Shown here piece by piece: positions 16,361-24,988 of a DNA stretch of 64,000 nucleotides (position 1 is its first letter; each line of letters opens with the position of its first letter). Source of the stretch: Gammaproteobacteria bacterium. GTDB lineage: Bacteria; Pseudomonadota; Gammaproteobacteria; Steroidobacterales; Woeseiaceae. The notes under the pieces are model-generated. The model had not been told where the DNA came from, did not search any database, and saw only the letters and a program-made list of their open reading frames with translations. The DNA is taken from the NCBI GenBank assembly GCA_024639825.1, contig JAHEGH010000008.1:19153-83152 (forward strand). The letters are read 5' to 3'. The position numbers were made by a program, and so were the translations under genes.

Positions 16361-17947
16361 TTACCCCACTCGCAGCGACTGGGCGTACTTCGTGAGTCCA
16401 TCGAGTTGCTGCGCTTGTTGTTCCGGGCTCCAGCCCGCCTCTTTTGCCGCGATCGCAGCGACTTCCGAATACATTTGGGCCCCCTGGTCGGCGTCAAAGC
16501 CAATCATCATGCGCCGGAAAACAACATCCGTGAGCGTCACCGCAAATTCCTCGCGCAGAACAAAGACGACCTCGGCAGAGAGAACCCGGTGCTCGTCGCC
16601 CAGGGTGTCTGCGAGTCCGGAATCGGTGCCTGCAAGATCAGCTATCGCTGCCGCGCGGCCACCGTAGATCTGCAGCAGGCGCTCGATACCGGCATCCGAG
16701 AGAGTCCCCAGTGCAAGCAGACGCTCCCGTGCACGATCGATACCCCAGGCGCCGGGAAGATCCGTATCGCGTGTTCGGCATGGCGGCAGTCTCAGATGCT
16801 GCAGCTTTGCCAACTTGTCGACCGTCTGTTCGGCCAGGTTGCGATACGTGGTGAGTTTGCCGCCGATAATGGATATAAGTCCGTTCGCCACATCCTTATT
16901 CACCTTGATGATGTGGCGGCGGGTGATTGCCGATTCGGGGCCAGCTTCTTTGAAAGGTAACGGTCGAACGCCGGCGTACGCATAGTGAATATCTTCGCGC
17001 GACAGGGATGCGTGGGGAAAGACACGATTGGTTTCATCCAGCAGGTAATCCACCTCCGCGCCACTCGCACGAATTTCGTCGAGATCTTCGTCGTAACGAA
17101 TATCGGTCGTGCCAATCAGGTACTGGTCGTTCCACGGGATGATAAAAAACGGCCGACCATCCGCCGCTGCTTCAACGTAAAAGGCATCCTTCGGCGCGCC
17201 TTCGAATCGGCCCACAATAATATGGCTGCCTTTGGTGCCACCAATCAGGCGGTGACTGGCCTTCGGAGCGACAGCCAGGACTCGGTCAACCCAGGGTCCG
17301 GCCGCATTAACAACAGCCTTGGTCGCGACCTCCTGCTCAGAACCTTCCGCATCTCTGTAGGTAAGCGAGGTGATAGCGCCGTTTGCGGCCGCGATATGCG
17401 TAACCTCACTGTGCGTTCGAATAACCGCCCCCGCTGACCGCGCGGCAAGCAGGTTTTCCAATACCAGGCGTTCCGCAAATTTGACCTGCGCATCATAGTA
17501 ACGAGCTGCCGCGCGCAGCCCTTCTGCCCTGAGGCCCGGCTCAGCCGCATGCATCTTGGCGCCGCTCAACATCTCGTGATTCGGCACCGTCTTCCGCAAG
17601 GACAACAGGTCATAAGCGAGCATGCCAAGACGAATCAGCAATGGCCCGCGGCGCGCCCCGGCGTAGATGGGAATAGTGATGCGCAGTGGCTCGACCAGGT
17701 GCGGCGCCGTGAGCCGCAGGTAGCGCCGTTCATGCAACGACTCATACACCAGTGGAATTTCGCCGTACTCCAGGTAACGCAATCCACCATGCACCAGTCG
17801 GCTGGAAATCGCTGAGCACCCGCTGCACATATCGTTTTTGTCGAAAATAATGACCTTCAGGCCGCGAAGCGCCGCATCGCGCGCAATTCCCGCACCATTG
17901 ATCCCTGCGCCGATGACCGCGAGGTCATATTGCTGTGCCGCACACAT
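16361..17947 (-). CDS. glpD: Aerobic glycerol-3-phosphate dehydrogenase
   Basis: A 528-aa FAD enzyme oxidising sn-glycerol-3-phosphate to dihydroxyacetone phosphate at the inner membrane and passing electrons to quinone. The N-terminus has the FAD dinucleotide fold (LAVIGAGINGAGIARDAALRG). Further conserved blocks are SSRLVHGGLRYLEYGE near residue 48, ATKAVVNAAGPWVDRV, LIGGTKGSHIIV and ISIIGGKLTTYRNLAEQ. Its length is slightly above the about 500 aa usual for GlpD. The ATG shares one base with the proA stop (TGATG), implying translational coupling. Glycerol kinase is 30 kb away in a different operon, and no glpF or glpR is in the window. Confidence 0.96.
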   Translation of the reverse strand: MCAAQQYDLAVIGAGINGAGIARDAALRGLKVIIFDKNDMCSGCSAISSRLVHGGLRYLEYGEIPLVYESLHERRYLRLTAPHLVEPLRITIPIYAGARRGPLLIRLGMLAYDLLSLRKTVPNHEMLSGAKMHAAEPGLRAEGLRAAARYYDAQVKFAERLVLENLLAARSAGAVIRTHSEVTHIAAANGAITSLTYRDAEGSEQEVATKAVVNAAGPWVDRVLAVAPKASHRLIGGTKGSHIIVGRFEGAPKDAFYVEAAADGRPFFIIPWNDQYLIGTTDIRYDEDLDEIRASGAEVDYLLDETNRVFPHASLSREDIHYAYAGVRPLPFKEAGPESAITRRHIIKVNKDVANGLISIIGGKLTTYRNLAEQTVDKLAKLQHLRLPPCRTRDTDLPGAWGIDRARERLLALGTLSDAGIERLLQIYGGRAAAIADLAGTDSGLADTLGDEHRVLSAEVVFVLREEFAVTLTDVVFRRMMIGFDADQGAQMYSEVAAIAAKEAGWSPEQQAQQLDGLTKYAQSLRVG

Positions 17948-19191
17948 CAGCCTGGCCTTACCTGTCCGCTGCCGCGAACCACGTACTTGTAACTTGTTAG
18001 CTGGTCCGCGCCGACAGGACCACGCGCATGGATGCGTCCCGTCGCAATGCCGATTTCCGCACCCATGCCGAACTCACCGCCGTCGGCGAACTGCGTTGAG
18101 GCATTTTGCAGCACAATCGCACTATCGACCTCCCGAAAGAACGTTTCGGCCGCCTCTGTATCGTCAGTAATGATGCTTTCGGTGTGACCGGAACCATAAC
18201 GACGAATATGACTGATCGCTGCGTCAATATCATCGACCACGCGAATCGAAATGACGGCATCCAGATATTCGGTCGACCAGTCTTCTTCGGTCGCCTCGCG
18301 CGCTTCTGGCAATAGCGATCGAACTTTTGCGTCTCCACGAATGTCACAGCCCGCGGCCAGTAGCGCAGCGCCAACCAACGGCACCAAGTTGTCCGCTACA
18401 GCTTTGTCCACCAGCAGGGTTTCAGCCGCACCGCAGATTCCTGTGCGGCGCATTTTCGCATTAAGCACAACGTCGCGCGCCATGTCGGAGTCGGCGCCTG
18501 CATGCAGGTAGACATGGCAGATACCTTCGAGATGCCCGATGACAGGCACGCGCGCCTCATCCTGAACGCGCTTTATCAGGCTCTTGCCGCCACGCGGCAC
18601 AACCACATCAACCCAATCAGTCATGGACGACAGCAGAAAGCCGACCGCCGCGCGATCGGTGGTTGGGACCATTTGCACAGACTTTCCAGGCAAGCCAGAA
18701 GCTTCGAGCCCTTGCCGCAGGCACTCATAGATGGCTGTGCTTGAATAGAAACTTTCGGAACCGCCGCGGAGAATTACGGCATTGCCTGACTTGATACACA
18801 GTGCCGCGGCATCGGCCGTCACGTTTGGCCGGCTCTCATAGATGATACCGATGACGCCCAGCGGCACTGCGACACGCTGGATATGCAGGCCGTTTGGCCG
18901 CTCCCATTCCTCAAGTATCCGCCCGACTGGATCGCGCAGGCCAATGATCGTCTCAAGACCTGCAGCCATGGCCTCAACTCGGCCCTGGTCGAGGAGAAGT
19001 CGATCGAGCATGGATCCGCCAAGCCCACGCTCCTTTGCGGCCGCCATGTCTTTTTCATTTGCAGCGAGTATCGTTGTCGAACCGCCACGCAATGCGGCAG
19101 CCGCGGCAGCCAATGCAGCATTGCGCTGGTCACCACTCGTCGTCGCCAAATCCGTAGCCGCGGCACGCGCGGCCTGGCCCAACGCCGTCAT
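17947..19191 (-). CDS. proA: Gamma-glutamyl phosphate reductase
   Basis: Second step of proline synthesis: NADPH-dependent reduction of gamma-glutamyl phosphate to glutamate semialdehyde. I trimmed the 484-aa ORF to the ATG at 19191 (414 aa), the usual ProA length, starting [16 protein letters not shown] four bases after the proB stop. Conserved segments include [45 protein letters not shown] and the catalytic-cysteine region [17 protein letters not shown]. The end [25 protein letters not shown] is the classic ProA C-terminus. Coupled to proB upstream and glpD downstream. Confidence 0.97.
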   Translation of the reverse strand: MTALGQAARAAATDLATTSGDQRNAALAAAAAALRGGSTTILAANEKDMAAAKERGLGGSMLDRLLLDQGRVEAMAAGLETIIGLRDPVGRILEEWERPNGLHIQRVAVPLGVIGIIYESRPNVTADAAALCIKSGNAVILRGGSESFYSSTAIYECLRQGLEASGLPGKSVQMVPTTDRAAVGFLLSSMTDWVDVVVPRGGKSLIKRVQDEARVPVIGHLEGICHVYLHAGADSDMARDVVLNAKMRRTGICGAAETLLVDKAVADNLVPLVGAALLAAGCDIRGDAKVRSLLPEAREATEEDWSTEYLDAVISIRVVDDIDAAISHIRRYGSGHTESIITDDTEAAETFFREVDSAIVLQNASTQFADGGEFGMGAEIGIATGRIHARGPVGADQLTSYKYVVRGSGQVRPG

Positions 19192-19195
19192 CGTT

Positions 19196-20320
19196 TCAGC
19201 TATCACTATCGAATAACACCAGTTCGTCTCGATGCACCATGACCGACCGGCCCCGATACCCGAGTTTCTCCTCAATCTGCTCTGAATGGCAGCCGCATAT
19301 CTGGCTGGCCTCAGAGTGCGAATACTCCGCCAGGCCGCGCCCGAGCTCGCCGCCGTGCGGTCCAGTAATTGTGACAACGTCACCGCGGCTGAACTCGCCA
19401 TCGACGCCGATCACACCGACTGGAAGCAGGCTGTTACCGCTGCCCAGCGCGCGCATTGCACCTTCGTCTACATGCAAGATACCACGCACCTCCAGCACGC
19501 CCGCGAGCCATTGCTTCCGTGCAGCCGCCGGCGTCCCTTCTGCCTTGAAGACCGTGCAGCGGGCCCCGTTCGACAACGCCAGCAAAGGATGCTCGATAGT
19601 GCCGCTGGCAATAATGGTGGAGCAACCGGCATGAGTGGCGATCCGCGCAGCCTGAACCTTGGTCGCCATACCGCCACTACCGACGTCGGACCGGGTCTCC
19701 CCGGCCATCGCCTGCATCTCACCCGTGATGCGACTCACCTCGGGGATGAATTTCGCGTCCGGGTCTTTTCCCGGATCCGCGGTGTAGAAACCATCCACAT
19801 CGGACAGCAGCACTAGTGCGTCCGCCATGACCAGTTGCGCCACACGCGCTGCGAGTCGGTCATTGTCGCCATAACGAATTTCTTCGGTTGCGACCGTGTC
19901 GTTCTCGTTGATGATGGGTATGACGGCTCGCTCGAGGAGACGGGCCAGCGTGCCCCGGGCGTTGAGGAAACGGCGGCGATTTTCAGTGTCCTCGGGTGTC
20001 AGGAGAATCTGGGCTGCCACGATGTCATGCCGCCCGAGCATTTCCTGGTAGGCATGAACGAGCTGCACCTGTCCGGCCGCCGCAGCGGCCTGCAGATCCT
20101 CGAGCCGCGCCCGTGCTTTGTTAATTCCCAGCACCTGGCAGCCAATGGCAATCGCGCCTGAAGAGACAATGAGGACTTCGTGGCCGTCACTTTGCAGACG
20201 ACTAATGTCCTGCGCGAGCGTATCGAGCCACTCGCGATTGAGTCGCCCGGAGTCGTCGACCAGAAGCGAAGACCCGACCTTGACGACCAGCCGTCGGAAG
20301 TCGTTAAGCGCCGGGCCCAC
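19196..20320 (-). CDS. proB: Glutamate 5-kinase with PUA domain
   Basis: First step of proline synthesis, ATP-dependent phosphorylation of glutamate. 374 aa with an amino-acid kinase domain ([12 protein letters not shown] at the start, [65 protein letters not shown]) and a C-terminal PUA domain (about 285-374) as in long ProB forms. The regulatory site for proline feedback is in the kinase domain. Start is GTG at 20320, five bases after the ilvN stop. Confidence 0.97.
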   Translation of the reverse strand: MGPALNDFRRLVVKVGSSLLVDDSGRLNREWLDTLAQDISRLQSDGHEVLIVSSGAIAIGCQVLGINKARARLEDLQAAAAAGQVQLVHAYQEMLGRHDIVAAQILLTPEDTENRRRFLNARGTLARLLERAVIPIINENDTVATEEIRYGDNDRLAARVAQLVMADALVLLSDVDGFYTADPGKDPDAKFIPEVSRITGEMQAMAGETRSDVGSGGMATKVQAARIATHAGCSTIIASGTIEHPLLALSNGARCTVFKAEGTPAAARKQWLAGVLEVRGILHVDEGAMRALGSGNSLLPVGVIGVDGEFSRGDVVTITGPHGGELGRGLAEYSHSEASQICGCHSEQIEEKLGYRGRSVMVHRDELVLFDSDS

Positions 20321-20325
20321 CGCGC

Positions 20326-20847
20326 TCAGCCGACGAGCAGGTGCTGCCGATCGAACGACGTGAGCGTTACTTCGCCTTTCGACACGGCGACCGTGCCACT
20401 GCGCGCGACGGCCGAGATTTCTCCGACTTTGGCCGTTTCCTGCACGAACTCGTCAACCTCGGCGACACGGCCGGTCAGCTGCATGGTGCAACTGTTGGTA
20501 TCTTCATCCAGCATCTCCGCGCTGAACCGTTTGGCCAGCGACATCGCCTTGGCAAGGCCACCGGTACCCAGCTTGATCTTGACGATGGCCAGCTCTCTTT
20601 CGAAATGCTCGCCCAGCGTCATGTCGTGGATGTTCACCACGTCGACCAGCTTGGCAAGCTGCGCGTTAAGCTGCGCAATTGCGGCATCCGAGCCAGTCAC
20701 CACCAGGGTCACGCGTGACACGCGAGGGTCGTAGGTAGGGGCGACATTCAACGTTTCGATGTTGTAACCACGGGAGGAAAACATGCCGGTCATGCGCGTC
20801 AGGGCGCCGACCTCGTTCTGCAGGAGGACTGAAATTGCGTGTCGCAT
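20326..20847 (-). CDS. ilvN: Acetolactate synthase small (regulatory) subunit
   Basis: 173-aa regulatory subunit of acetohydroxyacid synthase, IlvH type. It begins MRHAISVLLQNEVGALTRMTGMFSSRGYNIETLNV, the conserved ACT domain, followed by a second ACT-like domain with VDVVNIHDMTLGEHFERELAI. It stabilises the catalytic subunit and confers valine sensitivity. Unusually, it is not downstream of the large subunit: ilvB is divergent, 133 bp away, and this gene instead leads the proB-proA-glpD-patatin operon. Confidence 0.96.
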   Translation of the reverse strand: MRHAISVLLQNEVGALTRMTGMFSSRGYNIETLNVAPTYDPRVSRVTLVVTGSDAAIAQLNAQLAKLVDVVNIHDMTLGEHFERELAIVKIKLGTGGLAKAMSLAKRFSAEMLDEDTNSCTMQLTGRVAEVDEFVQETAKVGEISAVARSGTVAVSKGEVTLTSFDRQHLLVG

Positions 20848-20980
20848 GATGAATTACAAATGAAACCGGTTTTGCTGAGGGATTAGCTGGATGTTCGCCC
20901 AGTTTCTGCAGTATTGCAATGCACCTTAATTTAGTAAACACTCGCGAAAAACCCGCTTCTTATCGTGACCTCGCAGAACA

Positions 20981-22831
20981 ATGAATGACAAGGCCAATAC
21001 CGCACAGGTAACTCGTCACCCACTTGCTGGAAATTCGCTCTCCGGAGCCGACACGGTAGTACAGGTTCTGGCTGACGAAGGCGTCGAAACGATTTTCGGC
21101 TACAGCGGTGGGGCAATCCTCCCAATCTACGACGCAATATTTCGCTACAACGACAAGCATCCCGTCGCAGGCCGTGAAGCGGCTATTCAGCTGGTCGTAC
21201 CTGCCAATGAGCAGGGGGCCGGCTTCATGGCGGCTGGCTATTCACGGGCCAGCGGCAAAGTCGGTGTTGTCATGGTGACGTCTGGCCCTGGCGCCACCAA
21301 CACGGTGACACCTGTGCGTGACAGCATGGCCGACTCGGTCCCGTTGGTTGTCATCTGCGGGCAGGTACCGACAGCCGCGATCGGCACCGATGCATTCCAG
21401 GAAGCACCCGTTTCGGCCATCATGGGTGCCGTCGCGAAGCATGTCTTCCTGGTGACCGATGCCGACAAGCTCGAAGAGACTATGCGTAGCGCATTTGAAC
21501 TGGCGCGCACCGGACGTCCCGGCCCGGTGGTTGTGGACATCCCGAAAGATATCCAGAACTGGGAAGGCAAATTCCAGGGACAGGGCACACTGCCCCTGCA
21601 CGGCTACCGCCGGCGCCTCGCTAAAGTCGAAGAGAACCACCTCAGCGATGACGCCTGCGAGCGCTTTTTTACCCTGCTTTCGGAAGCCGAGCGGCCGCTG
21701 ATTTATGCCGGTGGCGGCGTGATTAATGCCAATGCAACCAAAGCCATGCGGCGTTTGGCCAGTGAATACGGCATCCCCGTTACAACGACTTTGATGGCAT
21801 TGGGCGCCAGCGATACAACTCATCCGCTTGCCCTGCACATGCTGGGCATGCACGGCGTGGCGTCTGCCAACTATGCCGTTGAGGACTGCGATTTCCTGAT
21901 CGCCATCGGTGCGCGTTTCGACGACCGCGTCGCCGGCAATCCCGGCCAGTTCGCTCCGCGCGCGAAGAACATCGCACATTTCGACGTGGATTTTGCCGAA
22001 ATCGGCAAGGTGAAGCGCGTGAACTGGCATCACGTCGGCATGCTCGAGCGCGATCTCATGGACATGCTTGCTTACGGCAAGCGTATCGGCTTTGCGAAGG
22101 TTTTCGGCGCCTGGCATGAAGAGATTGCACAGCTCAAAAAAGACTATGCGCTCAACTACGATCGCAATTCCGAAATGATCCAGCCCTATGCTGTTATCGA
22201 GGAAATCAACAAGCACTCGAAAGGCGAAGCGATCATTTCGACGGGCGTAGGACAGCACCAGATGTGGGCCGCGCAGTATTTCGACTTTCGCGAACCGCGC
22301 CTGTGGCTCACCTCAGGCAGCATGGGCACGATGGGCTTCGGCCTGCCGGCCGCCATTGGCGCACAGTTCGCCCGACCAGACCGCACCGTGATCGACATCG
22401 ATGGCGACGGCAGTATCCGCATGAATATCGGTGAACTTGAAACAGCGACGACGTATAACACGCCGGTCAAGGTCATCGTATTGAACAATTACGGCGATGG
22501 CATGGTCCGGCAGTGGCAGAAACTGTATTTTGGCGGGCGCATGTCAGGCAGCGACAAGTCATTGCACAGCAAGGACTTTGTAAAGGCGGCCGAAGCCGAC
22601 GGCTTCAAGTTCGCAAAACGCCTCGACAAGCAGGAAGACCTGCCGGCTATTATTCGCGAATTCATGGAATTTGATGGACCGGCATTTCTCGAGGTCATTA
22701 TTGACCGCGATGCCGGCGTCTACCCGATGGTTGGACCAGGTCTCGGCTACGACAATATGATCACCGGCGACTGGATCAAGAGCCGGGAAAAGCCGGCCCA
22801 TGACACGCTCGACCCGAGCGAAATGTTCTAG
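20981..22831 (+). CDS. ilvB: Acetolactate synthase large (catalytic) subunit
   Basis: 616-aa thiamine-diphosphate and FAD dependent enzyme forming acetolactate or acetohydroxybutyrate for valine, isoleucine and leucine synthesis. Visible blocks: the catalytic glutamate region (DEGVETIFGYSGGAILPIYDA), ATNTVTPVRDSMADSVPLVVICGQVP, FAD-binding FDDRVAGNPGQFA and the ThDP motif DGDGSIRMNIGELETA with VIVLNNYGDGMVRQWQ. It is about 40 residues longer than E. coli IlvI, mostly at the N-terminus and C-terminus. It is monocistronic: a strong terminator follows. The small subunit gene is divergent. Confidence 0.96.
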   Translation: MNDKANTAQVTRHPLAGNSLSGADTVVQVLADEGVETIFGYSGGAILPIYDAIFRYNDKHPVAGREAAIQLVVPANEQGAGFMAAGYSRASGKVGVVMVTSGPGATNTVTPVRDSMADSVPLVVICGQVPTAAIGTDAFQEAPVSAIMGAVAKHVFLVTDADKLEETMRSAFELARTGRPGPVVVDIPKDIQNWEGKFQGQGTLPLHGYRRRLAKVEENHLSDDACERFFTLLSEAERPLIYAGGGVINANATKAMRRLASEYGIPVTTTLMALGASDTTHPLALHMLGMHGVASANYAVEDCDFLIAIGARFDDRVAGNPGQFAPRAKNIAHFDVDFAEIGKVKRVNWHHVGMLERDLMDMLAYGKRIGFAKVFGAWHEEIAQLKKDYALNYDRNSEMIQPYAVIEEINKHSKGEAIISTGVGQHQMWAAQYFDFREPRLWLTSGSMGTMGFGLPAAIGAQFARPDRTVIDIDGDGSIRMNIGELETATTYNTPVKVIVLNNYGDGMVRQWQKLYFGGRMSGSDKSLHSKDFVKAAEADGFKFAKRLDKQEDLPAIIREFMEFDGPAFLEVIIDRDAGVYPMVGPGLGYDNMITGDWIKSREKPAHDTLDPSEMF

Positions 22832-22842
22832 CCAATAAAAAA

Positions 22843-22867
22843 CCCGGGGTAATCACACTACCCCGGG
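22843..22867. terminator. Bidirectional intrinsic terminator between ilvB and S9 peptidase gene
   Basis: A perfect 9-bp stem cccggggta/taccccggg with a 7-base loop. It is preceded by an A-run (aataaaaaa) and followed by cttctttc, so it can end the ilvB transcript on the plus strand and the peptidase transcript on the minus strand. Confidence 0.9.
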
Positions 22868-22893
22868 CTTCTTTCTATACTCAACTCTTGTGA

Positions 22894-24867
22894 CTACAGC
22901 CCACCAGGCCCGCAGTCATTCTTCAGAAAATCGATCATTGTCTCGTACAGCTTGAGCTGGTGGCGATAGAACAGCGTATTCGAGAAGTGATCCGCGCCTT
23001 CCAGCCAGAGCGCCTTGTATGGCTTGCCAATTTTGTCAAGAGCCTTAAAGTACTTCTTCGCATGGTCTGGCGGCACGCGCTGATCAACATCGCCATGAAT
23101 AATCAACATCGGCACGTTGACCTTGTCGACCTCCTCCAGCGGCGAAATACTGTCATCCCACATGCGTAACTGTTCTTCGCGACCGGTGCCACGCAGCTGG
23201 AAACGGTAATAATTGACCTGCATGAGCGGATCAGTGACCGCAGCACCCGCAATCACGCACTGGTAGATCTGGTCGCTGCGGGAGGCCGCGACCAGAGCCG
23301 CATACCCGCCATAGGACCAGCCGAACATCGCCATTCGATCGGGATCGACCAGACCTTGCTCCACCAGGTAGAGCGCGCCGTCGTCCTTGTCGTCCTGCAT
23401 CTTGTAGCCACCCTGGCCACCCTGCATGAACGCGTCCAGGTAGAACTTCATACCGTAGCCCTGTGAACCGCGGTACTGCGGCTGCAACACCATGTAACCA
23501 TTATTCGCGAGCATTTGCGCCCACTCATCATAGCCCACAGCCTCCTGCACAAACGGACCGCCATGCGGCAGCACAATCAGCGGGAACGGCGGCTCACCGT
23601 GCGGAACCGTCAGGTACGCAGGAATGTTGTGACCGTCCCGCGACTCGTACTCGATGTACTCAACGTCAGCCAGCTTTTTGCTTTCCAGGAGCGGCTGCCT
23701 GCTACCCACGCTCTGGATACGACCATCCTTGAACAGGTAATAGGTTCCAGGGTCGCGCGGGCCGGAATTATAGATGGTCATCGTATTGCCGTCGCGCGAA
23801 CGACTGTTGATGTTGACGTAATGGGCAAACGGAATAATTTGCTCGAGCTGCGCGTAGGTCGCGCCCTCAACCTGGTCGAAATATTCAACCCGATACTTGT
23901 CTTTGAAGTACGAAACGCCGGTAATCTTGTCGGGATACGTCCAATCGTTGCTGTGATATCGAACGCCGTAAACATCGGCATCCGCGCGACGGTATATCAA
24001 CTCTTCAAAATTCCGGGTAGCCGTATTGAATGACCACAAGCCAACCTTGTCGTCGCCATTATTGGCATAAACCATCAGGTTACCAGGCTTGGCTGGATCA
24101 TTGTCAGCCACCGCAAAGGTCTCGAAATTATCTTCACTTAATCTAAAAATTTCGTTCCAGTCGTTCTCGCCTGGCTTGCGGTAGTACCACACCGACTCAC
24201 CATCCTGCAGATCGAACCCGCGTGCCAGATACGGGTTGCCATCCGCATCGAAGTCAATATTGCCTAGTGAGATCTTGCCGCGAATCAGCAGCTTCTTGGT
24301 ACCCTTGTTGAGGTCGAACTCCCAGTAGGCTCGCGGCCGAAACGCCGCGTCCAGTTTGGAGCCTGGCCCGTCCGGTTCACCCTCTTGAAACGAAATGATG
24401 ACCTTATCGGGCTTGCTGGGCAGCAGGTTTTCGATCGCCGGACCGGTTTCGTCGAACGATCGCATTTTTTTCTTTTTTACGTCTGCGACGGCAAGCTGGG
24501 TTTCGTAAACACCCTGATTGAAGCCTTCAATCTTGTCGCGAACCTTCTGTCGCAACGTAAATATGATGTCCTTGTCGCTCGCCCAATAGAAGCTCGTGAC
24601 CTCCATCTTCTTGGCGCCGATACGGAAAGGTTTTTTGTCAAGGTTCGCCGTCTCGTAGACCTCGATAATCGGATTCGCCTTCTTCGACGGAATCTTCATA
24701 AGGCCCAGGTACTTACCGTCAGGCGACACCTGTGCATTGTTGATTACTTCACGCAGCGCCCAGTACTCGAGCGGGTACGGCTCCGGCGCAGCGTCTGCGA
24801 CGACGGGTCCGGTGGAAACTAGCAGGCCCAGGCAAAGCCAGGCCAGTAATGCGGTTCGGTTTTTCAT
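22894..24867 (-). CDS. Exported S9 family prolyl oligopeptidase-type peptidase
   Basis: About 657 aa from the ATG at 24867, which begins a signal peptide (MKNRTALLAWLCLGLLVSTGPVVADA); the ORF's upstream 26 residues are not protein-like. The N-terminal two thirds form a beta-propeller (EYWALREVINNAQVSPDGKYLGLMK). The C-terminal alpha/beta hydrolase has the nucleophile motif GWSYGGYAA, acid HGDVDQRVPPDHA and histidine GADHFSNT, the S9C catalytic triad. Likely a periplasmic peptidase cleaving oligopeptides. It lies directly downstream of the TonB receptor on the same strand but is separated by a terminator, and may process peptides imported by it. Confidence 0.92.
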   Translation of the reverse strand: MKNRTALLAWLCLGLLVSTGPVVADAAPEPYPLEYWALREVINNAQVSPDGKYLGLMKIPSKKANPIIEVYETANLDKKPFRIGAKKMEVTSFYWASDKDIIFTLRQKVRDKIEGFNQGVYETQLAVADVKKKKMRSFDETGPAIENLLPSKPDKVIISFQEGEPDGPGSKLDAAFRPRAYWEFDLNKGTKKLLIRGKISLGNIDFDADGNPYLARGFDLQDGESVWYYRKPGENDWNEIFRLSEDNFETFAVADNDPAKPGNLMVYANNGDDKVGLWSFNTATRNFEELIYRRADADVYGVRYHSNDWTYPDKITGVSYFKDKYRVEYFDQVEGATYAQLEQIIPFAHYVNINSRSRDGNTMTIYNSGPRDPGTYYLFKDGRIQSVGSRQPLLESKKLADVEYIEYESRDGHNIPAYLTVPHGEPPFPLIVLPHGGPFVQEAVGYDEWAQMLANNGYMVLQPQYRGSQGYGMKFYLDAFMQGGQGGYKMQDDKDDGALYLVEQGLVDPDRMAMFGWSYGGYAALVAASRSDQIYQCVIAGAAVTDPLMQVNYYRFQLRGTGREEQLRMWDDSISPLEEVDKVNVPMLIIHGDVDQRVPPDHAKKYFKALDKIGKPYKALWLEGADHFSNTLFYRHQLKLYETMIDFLKNDCGPGGL

Positions 24868-24927
24868 TTGTAAAGACTCAATCAGGCTGAAATGCAACGA
24901 TAATCTGCATGCTCGCAGAAAGCAAAA

Positions 24928-24954
24928 GGGCCCACGGCATAACACCGTGGGCCC
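24928..24954. terminator. Intrinsic terminator after the TonB receptor gene
   Basis: A perfect 10-bp stem gggcccacgg/ccgtgggccc with a 7-base loop (cataaca). On the minus strand it is followed by TTTTGCTTT, ending the receptor transcript; on the plus strand it is followed by GTTTTT. Confidence 0.9.
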
Positions 24955-24988
24955 GTTTTTGCCTGGCTATATCAGTCGAATACTCCGA

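Noticed and set aside
21242-22258. 338-aa antisense ORF within ilvB
   Set aside because: Shadow frame opposite a clear ilvB.
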